Origin: Gammaproteobacteria bacterium
Lineage (GTDB): Bacteria; Pseudomonadota; Gammaproteobacteria; Pseudomonadales; Porticoccaceae
Assembly: GCA_018069465.1 (NCBI GenBank)
Contig: JAGPUW010000011.1
Span: forward strand, 52,713-116,712
Length of the DNA stretch: 64,000 nt
Direction: 5' to 3'
The position numbers were made by a program, and so were the translations under genes. Every line of letters begins with the position of its first letter. The stretch's first letter is position 1. Positions 56,455 to 64,000 of this stretch are shown here, one piece after another. The notes under the pieces were generated by a model. It searched no databases. It was given only the letters and a program-made list of their open reading frames with translations, and was not told the DNA's origin.

Positions 56455-58129
56455 TCCCCGATTCCATTTCACGTTTTGATTTAAACTTATGAGCGCCAAT
56501 TTGAACTTCAAGGGGCAAATACACCCGTCGTTTGACACGTAATTGCACCTCGCGAAGTGCTATCTCCATTGCCTCACGCATGCTTGTCTGCGTTGACTCT
56601 AGCTGAGTTATTGTTTTTTTAAATTGAGCGATCGTATTTTTAATTTTTTTCATTTGCAACTGCCCATCACCGCTAAGGTTCTGGTTTTCAAGTTTTTTCA
56701 AACTTCCACTCAATGAATTAGCCTGCTTATATTTTTCATTAATTTGATGCTTAATTTCAACAATGGATTGCATTTGTTGCTGGTAGGGGCCGCTAAGATC
56801 GAATCGTGTCAAGACTCCTGAAGAAGAGCCGACAAGGTCTGTTTCAATGACTTTTACAGCCCGGGTAATTCCTCCGGTAATTTGTCCGCGACCCACCTTT
56901 TTACTACCTACACTTATACTATTTTGACTGGTAGCATCACAATGCAGCATTTGTTCGTCAACGTGAATCAGCTCACCGGCCTGTAGCTGAGAATAACTAG
57001 CAAAAAGTGCGTTAATACTATTTCCAGCGCGAACAATATTCGTTAAATTCTCTTCCGCGCCATGCTCATCATGGGTAACATGGCCAACTATTCCCTGACC
57101 CACAAAAACACTGCCCTCCGCTTCTACATCGGCCGATTCAATCAGCCCTCCCACTGTAATATCACCGGTACATTTAACCTTCATTCCCTCTGTAATATCG
57201 CCTTCAACCAATAAATTAGCGTCGATATTGAGATTGCCCGTAGACAAATCGACAGCCTTTACCTTGATAACGTTATCAACTTTCATACCATTGGGAACAA
57301 GGTTAGGCTGGCCGCTAATCTCCGCTAGTAATTCCAAAGAGTTTTCTGGATTAATCCTGCTACCGGGTGCTTCGTCATAATGAAAATCTTCACCTGGATC
57401 AGCTGCAATGGAATTCCCCCGAACGTCCATTCCCGGCTCGCCCAGCGTAAAGATTTCTTTCCGCATAATTATTTGACCAGCTTCAACTATCGGCAGGTTA
57501 CCCAGCTCTCGCATATCAATCGTGCCATCGGCGCGTAATTGCGGTTTTAAAATTCGCTCATTCGCGGTATCAACCAGGGGAATAAACTGAGTATCATTCC
57601 CGGCAACCGCTTGCCTTGCGCTAGCAACGGACGCTTTAATATCTTCTCCCGTTTTACTTTCCCTGGCACGCTGCAACAGGTCTAAAATCAATTGATCCTC
57701 TATACCAAATGTTACACCTGCTTCTGCTAGGGCTGATTTTAGCCCTGTCAAACCGAGGTCCTTCCCTCCTTTGGCGGGGGTAAGTGAAATGGAAGCCTCC
57801 GAGTTATCATCTGCAATAATCACTTCTGTTTTTGCATCGACGGCCATTGCTATGACTGGGGTTTCAAACTTTTCATTAGCAAGATCAGAGCTGGCGTTCA
57901 ACTTTTCTAGCTTTTGTTTCAAGTCATTAACAATCGTCGTTATTTCCTCATCACATTGTTGGTATTGAGAAAAACCACGCTGCTCTAAAAGGCCAACAAT
58001 AGTGTCTTTATTAATGACTGGCTGCTTGCTTAGCTCACTGAGGAGGAAATTAACGCGCAACGATATGCTGCTAGTTTCATCATCCACTATCGTTTCTAAC
58101 AAAAGTGAGACTGTGTTCTGTGCATTCAT
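56393..58129 (-). CDS. DUF342/FapA-family protein
   Basis: A 578-residue protein with the FapA (flagellar assembly protein A / DUF342) pattern: VDTANERILKPQLRADGTIDM, GQIIMRKEIFTLGEPGMDVRG, a right-handed beta-helix-like middle (DANLLVEGDITEGMKVKCTG, VEAEGSVFVGQGIVGHV) and a C-terminal coiled coil (about residues 440-530). The N-terminal 150 residues are variable. In Vibrio, FapA influences flagellar pole events; no motility gene lies nearby. Lower GC than its neighbours. Single gene. Confidence 0.85.
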   Translation of the reverse strand: MNAQNTVSLLLETIVDDETSSISLRVNFLLSELSKQPVINKDTIVGLLEQRGFSQYQQCDEEITTIVNDLKQKLEKLNASSDLANEKFETPVIAMAVDAKTEVIIADDNSEASISLTPAKGGKDLGLTGLKSALAEAGVTFGIEDQLILDLLQRARESKTGEDIKASVASARQAVAGNDTQFIPLVDTANERILKPQLRADGTIDMRELGNLPIVEAGQIIMRKEIFTLGEPGMDVRGNSIAADPGEDFHYDEAPGSRINPENSLELLAEISGQPNLVPNGMKVDNVIKVKAVDLSTGNLNIDANLLVEGDITEGMKVKCTGDITVGGLIESADVEAEGSVFVGQGIVGHVTHDEHGAEENLTNIVRAGNSINALFASYSQLQAGELIHVDEQMLHCDATSQNSISVGSKKVGRGQITGGITRAVKVIETDLVGSSSGVLTRFDLSGPYQQQMQSIVEIKHQINEKYKQANSLSGSLKKLENQNLSGDGQLQMKKIKNTIAQFKKTITQLESTQTSMREAMEIALREVQLRVKRRVYLPLEVQIGAHKFKSKREMESGIISLVDDDVCFQPGHLGSSD

Positions 58130-58425
58130 TTATATCACCAAAAATTGTAGTCGGACCCCTGTATAAACAAGGCCTTGTACGTAGCAGAGTGATAGAGTCC
58201 TTTCTAATTATTATTTATTACAGGGCACAGCTTAGCTTATTTTTGGAATAAGAGATGGCAGTCTGTCTCGTTATTTGATGGATATTGTCCGTAGCTTTCA
58301 GCCCTCGGGCCAAAAGAACCTCTCATTACTGCTTACACATGACGTTCTGATTTGAGGCCAGAAAAAGCGGAAGAGAAGGCCCTACCTATTGTTTGGCAGG
58401 CGGTTTGGTTTGATCGCTTGTTAAA
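58130..58425. other. Intergenic stretch, no feature recognised
   Basis: 296 bases. It must hold the DUF342 promoter at its left end; nothing else stands out. Confidence 0.4.
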
Positions 58426-59127
58426 TCACCAGGACTCAACCTGCCCCGCATCAATATTTAACAGCTCGCCCAACTGAAGTCTCAGCTCATCGCCTACCGC
58501 TAAAGGGCCGACGCCCTCGGGTGTGCCGGTAAGCACAACATCCCCAGGCTGCAAGCTGAAAAACTGGGTGATGTAGCTGATCAGTGGCACTACCTGAGTC
58601 AGCATTTGCCGGGTATTACCATCCTGCTTTAACTCACCGTTTTGCCAGAGTTTAATATCCACATCTTGCAGGTCTGCTACTGCTTCAGTTTTAACAAAGG
58701 GCGATAGGGGGCAGGCGCCGTCCCAGCCCTTGGCTTTTTCCCAGGGTTGGCCCGCTGCTTTTAATTGTTTTTGCAGGTCGCGCAGGGTTAGGTCGAGGGC
58801 GATGCCGACGCCGGCTATAGCTTTAATGACCTCTTCTTCTTTACAGTTTTTCAGGGGCTGGCCAATCAGCAGGGCCATCTCGCTTTCAAAGTGGCAGGCG
58901 CCTCGTCCTTCGGGTATGCGTATCGGCTTCTGTATTGGGGTCAATGCGCTGGCAGGTTTAATAAAGAGTAATGGCTCGCCGATATTTTTACTCTTCATTT
59001 CGGCGACGTGAGCGGCGTAGTTAAGCCCGACGCAAACCACTTTACCGGGGGGGAGCTTGCAGGGGCTTACCTTGCTTGAGCTTATTTTGGCAGAGAGTGC
59101 GTTGATAAACTGGTGTTGATAGCTCAT
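58426..59127 (-). CDS. Fumarylacetoacetate hydrolase family protein
   Basis: A 233-residue FAH-family protein with VVCVGLNYAAHVAEMK, the metal-binding E-x-E in CHFESEMALLIG, and VLTGTPEGVGPL. Family members act as hydratases, decarboxylases or acylpyruvases (YcgM-like) on short keto acids. ATG at 59127 lies 20 bases after the FAD oxidase gene ends, so the two form an operon. Acylpyruvate hydrolase activity is the closest guess. Confidence 0.88.
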   Translation of the reverse strand: MSYQHQFINALSAKISSSKVSPCKLPPGKVVCVGLNYAAHVAEMKSKNIGEPLLFIKPASALTPIQKPIRIPEGRGACHFESEMALLIGQPLKNCKEEEVIKAIAGVGIALDLTLRDLQKQLKAAGQPWEKAKGWDGACPLSPFVKTEAVADLQDVDIKLWQNGELKQDGNTRQMLTQVVPLISYITQFFSLQPGDVVLTGTPEGVGPLAVGDELRLQLGELLNIDAGQVESW

Positions 59128-59147
59128 GGGTAGGTCGCCATTGTTGA

Positions 59148-60533
59148 TTAAATTAGCTTGCCGGGGTTGAGGATGCCCTGGGGGTCGAACAAGCGTTTCA
59201 TCTCTTGCATCAGTGCGATCTCGGTGTCGCTGCGGGTATAGCTTAAATAGGGTTTTTTCAAGAGGCCGATGCCGTGTTCGGCGGAGATGCTGCCGCCAAA
59301 GCTTTGCACCAGTTCGGCGACGGCGACGCTGACGGCATTGCACTGCTGGTTAAAGTCTTCAACACTCAAGGCATCGGGCTTGAGGATGTTCAAGTGCAGG
59401 TTGCCGTCGCCGATATGCCCGAACCAGACCACTTCAAAGTCGGGGTAGTGCTGTTGGGTAAGCTGGTCGACAGCAAGAATAAAGTCGGGCATTTTTGAAA
59501 TGGTAACGGCGATGTCATTTTTATAGGGCTTTGAGAACGACAGGGTTTCGGAGATATCTTCGCGCAGTCGCCACAGGTTTTTGGCCTGGGTTTGATTTTG
59601 ACTGACCACGCCGTCGAGCACCCAGCCCTGTTCTACGCAATGTTCAAACAAGCTCATGGCCGTGTCGAGGCTGTCGGGGTGACTCTGTTCAATTTCCAGC
59701 AGGGCGTAGTAGGGTGTACGCGCAGTAAAAGGCGGGCTGAGCGGCTGGTGGGCCAGCACTTTTTCGAGAGCGAGGTCGGAGAAAAACTCGAAGGCGTTGA
59801 GCGTTAATGCGCCGCTGTAGGTTTTCAGTACATCCATAATGGCGGGGAAGTCGCTCACCCCCAGTACCAATACGGCGCGCTCTTGCGGTGGCGGAGCGAG
59901 GCGCAAAGTGGCCTCGCAGATAATCCCCAGTGTGCCTTCTGAGCCGATAAATAAATGTCGGAAGTCGTAACCGGTGTTGTTTTTCAACAGCCCGCGATTG
60001 AGTTCGAGAATGTCGCCATTGCCGGTCACCACCTTCAGGCCGAGCACCCAGTCGCGTGTCATGCCGTAGCGAATCACGTTAATACCGCCGGCGTTGGTGG
60101 CGATGTTGCCGCCGATTTGGCTAGAGCCTGTGGCGGCAAAATCCACCGGATAGAATAAGCCCTGCTGCGCCGCGTATTCCTGCAGTTGCTGGGTGATGAT
60201 GCCCGCCTGGCAGGTAAGGCTGCGGTCGACGGCGTTAAAGTCGATGACCTTATTCATGCGGTCGAGGGCCAGCACCAGCTCGCCGGACCGGGCTACCGCG
60301 CCGCCACTTAAGCCGGTGCGCCCGCCCGAGGGCACAATGGCCAGATCTTCGCTGGCCGCTAGTCGCACAATGGCCTGTACTTCTTCGATGCTGCCCGGAA
60401 GGACAATGGCGCAGGGGGCTGCTGTCCAAACAGTTGTGCGGTCGAGACCGTAGTTTTGCAGGCTGTCGGCGTCGCAAAGAACCCGTGCCTCTCCGACGAT
60501 GGCCTGGAGTTGCTGCAAGGTGTTTTTATCCAT
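59148..60533 (-). CDS. FAD-linked oxidase (D-2-hydroxyacid dehydrogenase, GlcD/DLD type)
   Basis: A 461-residue flavoprotein of the vanillyl-alcohol oxidase fold: FAD-binding VPSGGRTGLSGGAV, GIITQQLQEYA and FAATGSSQIGGNIATNAGG, and C-terminal WFGHIGDGNLHLNIL and SISAEHGIGLLKK. This matches D-lactate, glycolate or D-2-hydroxyglutarate dehydrogenases. Relatives beside serA are often D-2-hydroxyglutarate dehydrogenases, which recycle the side product of SerA; here it is divergent from serA with a 101-base shared promoter region. ATG at 60533 fits the family start. Confidence 0.9.
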   Translation of the reverse strand: MDKNTLQQLQAIVGEARVLCDADSLQNYGLDRTTVWTAAPCAIVLPGSIEEVQAIVRLAASEDLAIVPSGGRTGLSGGAVARSGELVLALDRMNKVIDFNAVDRSLTCQAGIITQQLQEYAAQQGLFYPVDFAATGSSQIGGNIATNAGGINVIRYGMTRDWVLGLKVVTGNGDILELNRGLLKNNTGYDFRHLFIGSEGTLGIICEATLRLAPPPQERAVLVLGVSDFPAIMDVLKTYSGALTLNAFEFFSDLALEKVLAHQPLSPPFTARTPYYALLEIEQSHPDSLDTAMSLFEHCVEQGWVLDGVVSQNQTQAKNLWRLREDISETLSFSKPYKNDIAVTISKMPDFILAVDQLTQQHYPDFEVVWFGHIGDGNLHLNILKPDALSVEDFNQQCNAVSVAVAELVQSFGGSISAEHGIGLLKKPYLSYTRSDTEIALMQEMKRLFDPQGILNPGKLI

Positions 60534-60634
60534 TGATATCGAACTCTGTAGACGTTGAGTGGCGAGCCAGGGGGCCATGAAGGCTGTCGCTCATGTTACC
60601 ATGTCGCCCCCATTTTTTGCCTCCGAGGTGTGTT

Positions 60635-61864
60635 GTGGCTTCTGTCTCTCTCGATAAATCGAAAATTCGAATTCTCCTGCTCGAAGGCGTACATCCCTCG
60701 GCGGTCGACTCCCTCAATGCCTCGGGCTACAGCAATATCGAATACATTAAGGGTGCGCTGCCCGACGCTGAATTGAAGAGCAAAATTAGCGACGCCCACT
60801 TTGTCGGCATCCGCTCCCGCACCCAGCTCACCGCCGAGGTGCTGGCCAGTGCCAACAAGCTGATGGCCATTGGCTGCTTTTGCATTGGCACCAATCAGGT
60901 CGACCTCAAGGCTGCTACCGAGCGCGGCGCGGTGGTGTTTAACGCCCCCTACTCCAACACCCGCAGTGTTGCCGAGCTGGTGATCGCCGAAGCGATACTG
61001 TTGATGCGCGGCATCCCCGAGAAAAACGCCAAGGCCCATCGCGGCGTGTGGCAGAAATCCGCCACCGGCTCCTTCGAGGTGCGCGGCAAAACTCTGGGCA
61101 TTGTCGGCTACGGCAATATCGGTAGCCAGGTTAGCGTGCTGGCCGAATCGCTGGGCATGAAAGTGAAGTTTTACGACGTCGTCACCCGCCTGCCTCTGGG
61201 CAATGCTGAGCAAATCGCCGAGCTCGATGATCTGCTCGGCTGTGCCGATATGGTCTCTTTGCATGTGCCCGATACGAAAGCCACGCGCAATATGATGAAT
61301 AGCGAGCGCCTGGCCGCAATGAAGCCCGGCGCGGTGCTGATCAATGCGGCCCGTGGGCAGGTGATCGACATCGACGCCCTGTGCGAGGTTTTGTTTGAGA
61401 AGAAGCTCGCCGGTGCCGCAGTCGATGTTTTCCCCAGCGAGCCGGGCACCAATCAGGAAGAGTTTCTCTCCCCGCTGCGTGAATTTGATAACGTTATTTT
61501 GACCCCCCATGTCGGTGGCTCAACCGAAGAGGCACAGGAAAATATTGGCGGCGAAGTGGCCGAAAAACTTATCCGCTACAGCGATAACGGCACCACGCTG
61601 GGCTCGGTCAACTTCCCTCTAGTGGCCCTGCCATCCCACGAAGGCTCCCAGCGACTGCTCCACGTGCACCGCAATGTGCCCGGGGTGATGGGTGCCATTA
61701 ACCAGATCTTCTCCGCCAGTGATGTCAATATCACCGGCCAATACCTGCAAACTAATGAACAAATTGGTTATGTGGTGATTGATGTCGCCGCCGGTTACAG
61801 CGACCAGGCCTTGAAAGAGCTGAAGGCGATTGAAGGCACGATTCGCTGTCGGGTTTTGTTTTAA
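60635..61864 (+). CDS. serA: D-3-phosphoglycerate dehydrogenase
   Basis: SerA oxidises 3-phosphoglycerate in the first step of serine synthesis. The 409-residue product has the E. coli-like layout: substrate domain (SRTQLTAEVL, IGCFCIGTNQVDLKAA), NAD-binding domain (GIVGYGNIGSQ, NAARGQVID), catalytic His in TPHVGGSTEEAQENIG and a C-terminal ACT domain that binds serine for feedback control (VPGVMGAINQIFSASDVNI). GTG at 60635 with CGAGG upstream gives the expected length (E. coli 410). Confidence 0.95.
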   Translation: MASVSLDKSKIRILLLEGVHPSAVDSLNASGYSNIEYIKGALPDAELKSKISDAHFVGIRSRTQLTAEVLASANKLMAIGCFCIGTNQVDLKAATERGAVVFNAPYSNTRSVAELVIAEAILLMRGIPEKNAKAHRGVWQKSATGSFEVRGKTLGIVGYGNIGSQVSVLAESLGMKVKFYDVVTRLPLGNAEQIAELDDLLGCADMVSLHVPDTKATRNMMNSERLAAMKPGAVLINAARGQVIDIDALCEVLFEKKLAGAAVDVFPSEPGTNQEEFLSPLREFDNVILTPHVGGSTEEAQENIGGEVAEKLIRYSDNGTTLGSVNFPLVALPSHEGSQRLLHVHRNVPGVMGAINQIFSASDVNITGQYLQTNEQIGYVVIDVAAGYSDQALKELKAIEGTIRCRVLF

Positions 61865-61997
61865 TTATCGAAAGTTTTACTGTAGGGCGTGGGCTGTTTT
61901 CATCATATAGCTGTTGTGTGAGAGGGATGGCTCTGTGGTATCGATACTGGTTTGAGGACATTTCCTGTTAAAAACTGCCACTCTTCTATCTTTTTAG

Positions 61998-62039
61998 TTC
62001 CCTTTAAGGGGTTCCTTGTTATAATTCCCTTAAAGGGAA
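61998..62039. promoter_or_regulatory. Paired palindromic operators with a -10 between them, upstream of higB
   Basis: TTCCCTTTAAGGG (61998-62010) and TTCCCTTAAAGGGAA (62025-62039) are near-identical palindromes 27 bases apart. A perfect TATAAT lies at 62020-62025, and the higB ATG at 62053. The arrangement fits autorepression by the antitoxin; binding is inferred. Confidence 0.7.
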
Positions 62040-62052
62040 CTTTGGTTCGTTA

Positions 62053-62337
62053 ATGAAGGTCTTGGGAAGAAACAAGTTAAGCGAATTCAGTCAACAGCAC
62101 GCTAGCGCCAAGAAGGCCTTGGATGCGTGGTTTTCAGAAGTATTGGGAGCTGGTTGGAAAACACCTCAAGATATAAAGAGCCGATACCGAAGCGCAGACT
62201 TCCTGTCTAAAAATCGTGTTATTTTCAACATTAAGGGAAACCATTATCGCTTGGTAGTAAAAGTGCGATATCAAAATGGCATTGTGGTTGTTGAGTGGGT
62301 AGGAACCCACGCGGAGTACGACAAAAAGAAATTTTGA
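62053..62337 (+). CDS. higB: HigB-family mRNA interferase toxin
   Basis: A 94-residue basic protein of the HigB/RelE fold (PF09907 type): FLSKNRVIFNIKGNHYRLVV, then VEWVGTHAEYDKKKF at the C-terminus. In the family the toxin cleaves mRNA on the ribosome. It is the upstream gene, as usual in higBA (toxin first). The antitoxin gene begins 11 bases later. Palindromic operators precede it. Confidence 0.9.
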   Translation: MKVLGRNKLSEFSQQHASAKKALDAWFSEVLGAGWKTPQDIKSRYRSADFLSKNRVIFNIKGNHYRLVVKVRYQNGIVVVEWVGTHAEYDKKKF

Positions 62338-62348
62338 ACGGTGAAATT

Positions 62349-63557
62349 ATGAGCCATATTAAAGTCATTAAATCAGATAAAGAACATGAGCAGGCCATGA
62401 TTCGCTTAATGAGTCTTATGGATTCTGAGCCAGCACAAGATACCTGTGACGCCGATGAAATTGATGTGTTAGGGCTTCTTATTGAGCGGTACGAGCAAGA
62501 TAGTTTTCCAATAGAATTTCCTGACCCTATTGATGCGATTTTGTTTCGTATGGATCAAGAAGGACTTAAAAAGAAAGATCTTGTGCCGTTTATTGGTTCT
62601 GCCCCCAAGGTGACAGAGGTGTTAAATGGCACTCGTTCTTTAAGTTTGAATATGATTAGAAAATTAAGTGCAGGGTTAGGCCTGTCTGTAGAAGTGTTAA
62701 TTAAAGAACCCTCTCAACAACGAGCTCGCGAAAATAAAGTTGATTGGCATGCCTTCCCCCTGGCAGAAATGCGTAAGCGTGGTTACTTTGACGGGTTCGG
62801 CGACTCTCTACAGGAACTAAAGGAATATGCTGCAGAGCAATTGAGTCGCTTTATTTCTAGTGTGCCCAGTGGGTTTTCTTTAGAGCCTGCATTATTAAGA
62901 ACAAGCGCTCATCTTCGTTCCGGCGATAAAGTCATGAATGACTATTCTCTTTGGGCATGGCAAATACGAGTGTTGCAAAAAGCACAAGAAGAGATATTGC
63001 CGAGTCAATATGAAAAAGGCACGGTCGACCTCTCCTGGATGCGCCAGTTGGCTCAGTTGTCGTGGTCTGACCAAGGGCCTTCATTGGCGAAAGAATATTT
63101 GAATCAGAGTGGTATCCATTTAATCATAGAGCCACATTTGCCAAGAACATATCTTGATGGGGCGGTTTGTTTGGGTGGGACGGGTAGCCCGGTTGTGGCG
63201 TTAACCCTTCGTCACGATAGGTTAGATAATTTTTGGTTTTCACTAATGCATGAGTTAGCTCATATTGCCCTACACCTTGATGGTGCAGAAGCTTGGTATA
63301 TTGATGACTTAGATGCTGTAGGTGGAGATCAGTTAGAGCAAGAGGCTGATGAGTTAGCCCAAGAAGCGCTGGTGGATAAATGTTATTGGGAGCGAATTGC
63401 TGGATGTGATTCAAAATCGGTGCGCTTATTTGCTAAGAAATTAGCAATATCCCCTTGTGTTATCGCTGGACGGCTTCGCCATGAAAATAGTAATCACCAA
63501 ATGTTTGGTTCACTTTTTAGGGATAAAGTAAGAGGTCATTTCTCAGGTGGTTGTTAA
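62349..63557 (+). CDS. HigA-type antitoxin fused to an M78 (ImmA/IrrE) metallopeptidase
   Basis: A 402-residue fusion. Residues 1-120 are HigA-like, with an HTH in DQEGLKKKDLVPFIGS...VLNGTRSLSLNMIRKLSAGLG. Residues about 130-400 form a COG2856-type region with the zinc motif H301-E-L-A-H305 in WFSLMHELAHIALHLDG and a trailing EQEADELAQEAL. M78 peptidases such as ImmA and IrrE cut repressors. ATG at 62349 is chosen over an in-frame start at 62295 that would overlap higB. A self-cleaving or target-cleaving switch is inferred, not known. Confidence 0.85.
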   Translation: MSHIKVIKSDKEHEQAMIRLMSLMDSEPAQDTCDADEIDVLGLLIERYEQDSFPIEFPDPIDAILFRMDQEGLKKKDLVPFIGSAPKVTEVLNGTRSLSLNMIRKLSAGLGLSVEVLIKEPSQQRARENKVDWHAFPLAEMRKRGYFDGFGDSLQELKEYAAEQLSRFISSVPSGFSLEPALLRTSAHLRSGDKVMNDYSLWAWQIRVLQKAQEEILPSQYEKGTVDLSWMRQLAQLSWSDQGPSLAKEYLNQSGIHLIIEPHLPRTYLDGAVCLGGTGSPVVALTLRHDRLDNFWFSLMHELAHIALHLDGAEAWYIDDLDAVGGDQLEQEADELAQEALVDKCYWERIAGCDSKSVRLFAKKLAISPCVIAGRLRHENSNHQMFGSLFRDKVRGHFSGGC

Positions 63558-63575
63558 TAGTGGTGTTGAGTTCTG

Positions 63576-63599
63576 TATTACTGCTATACCACAGTAATA
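63576..63599. repeat. Small hairpin after the antitoxin gene
   Basis: TATTACTG and CAGTAATA pair perfectly around eight bases, 19 bases after the stop. There is no T run; a weak terminator is possible. Confidence 0.4.
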
Positions 63600-63671
63600 A
63601 TAGGCCAAAACCTATTAGTTGATATTCAGGGCAAATACTTGCCTGCGGGTTTCCCAAGAAAAGCCACTACT

Positions 63672-64000
63672 GGGCACCTCTAAAAATGCAGCTTTTTGAC
63701 TAATTTTTACTAAGCCCTACCTTTTTTCTTTCCCTAATACGACTTATTGTCATTACGAATAATTATCAACACATATTTTGCCGATATAAATCGCGTCATT
63801 TACCCTTAGCGCATAAGATTGACTGCCCTCAAGACTTTGAGAGATTCATCTTGTGTAAACTTACAAATCGTCTCATATTATAAACAACATTCATCATGCC
63901 AACTTTTACCCTGGTGCGGGCCAAGCCGATCACCTGAAAATAAAGCCCTCCTTGCTCGTTACTGATTGAACCAAAAACATGCTCTACTCTGGCGCGAACT
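63672..64000 (-). mobile_element. IS5-type insertion sequence, left end, cut by the window edge
   Basis: GGGCACCTCTAAAAATGC at about 63672 looks like the terminal inverted repeat of an IS5-group element, and an intact transposase C-terminus follows inward. The outer boundary and target duplication cannot be confirmed without the other end. Confidence 0.55.
63829..63999 (-). CDS. IS5-family transposase, C-terminal 56 residues
   Basis: Reading left from the window edge, the open frame gives VRARVEHVFGSISNEQGGLY, then ARTRVKVGMMNVVYNMRRFV, and a stop at 63829. The R-x-R-V-E-H-V-F...N-M-x-R segment with its Glu is the end of the DDE catalytic domain of IS5-family transposases. Only the 3' part is in the window, so whether the gene is intact is unknown. 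Confidence 0.88.
   Translation of the reverse strand, partial: VRARVEHVFGSISNEQGGLYFQVIGLARTRVKVGMMNVVYNMRRFVSLHKMNLSKS

Noticed and set aside
60596..61510. 304-codon minus-strand frame opposite serA.
   Set aside because: Antisense shadow of a well-conserved GC-rich gene; no recognisable domain.

Overview
The window is the replication-origin region of a gammaproteobacterial chromosome plus about 50 kb to its right. The evidence is the rsmG-mnmG, rpmH-rnpA-yidD-yidC-mnmE and dnaA-dnaN-recF-gyrB clusters, Pseudomonas-like parS sites in recF, and a ubiC-ubiA-phoB-phoR neighbourhood. Unlinked lipid/CoA-type catabolic genes (enoyl-CoA hydratases, thiolase-like protein with a DUF35 partner, luciferase-like monooxygenase, Rieske oxygenase, SDRs) suggest a free-living, perhaps marine, bacterium of the Pseudomonas/Cellvibrio/Spongiibacter side of the class. 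The lineage is inference; no rRNA is present.

Region by region. 1-2503: rsmG (3' end cut by the window edge) and mnmG on the minus strand. 2504-3087: a non-coding stretch with an AT-rich block and DnaA-box-like sites, the best oriC candidate because gene direction diverges here. 3088-6959: rpmH, rnpA, yidD, yidC, mnmE on plus. 6960-7340: a second non-coding stretch with two perfect DnaA boxes. 7341-13546: dnaA, dnaN, recF (carrying two parS sites), gyrB. 13747-18073 (minus): glyQ, glyS, gmhB, plsC-like. 18193-21688: secreted metallo-beta-lactamase-fold hydrolase, c'-type cytochrome, TRAP transporter membrane subunits. 21790-27505: phosphate regulon pstS, pstC, pstA, pstB, phoU behind Pho boxes; the cognate phoB-phoR pair lies at 36475-38482 with its own Pho boxes. 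27598-36452: an AAA protein without a Walker A motif, DUF2461 protein, thiolase-like/DUF35 pair, luciferase-like oxidoreductase, M48 lipoprotein peptidase, yaaA, methyltransferase, FemAB/GNAT-like protein. 38566-41084: ubiA, ubiC, LpxR-like outer-membrane protein.

42207-45424 is an accessory island between an enoyl-CoA hydratase gene and ubiD. It holds a strong hairpin, an integron attC-like element, a small cassette-type gene broken by one frameshift, and, on the opposite strand, a coupled ATPase + HNH endonuclease pair resembling the Septu (PtuA/PtuB) anti-phage system. 45425-61864 returns to metabolic genes: ubiD, Nudix, aldo/keto reductase, Ddn-like protein, enoyl-CoA hydratase, yaeQ, a soluble chemoreceptor-hemerythrin fusion, Rieske oxygenase, small Cys-rich protein, SDR, epimerase/reductase, FapA-like DUF342 protein, FAH-family hydrolase, FAD-linked oxidase and serA. 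61996-64000 is a second accessory segment: a HigB-type toxin with a HigA-like antitoxin fused to an M78 metallopeptidase, behind palindromic operators, then the 3' end of an IS5-type transposase gene running off the right edge.

No tRNA, rRNA or CRISPR array was found.
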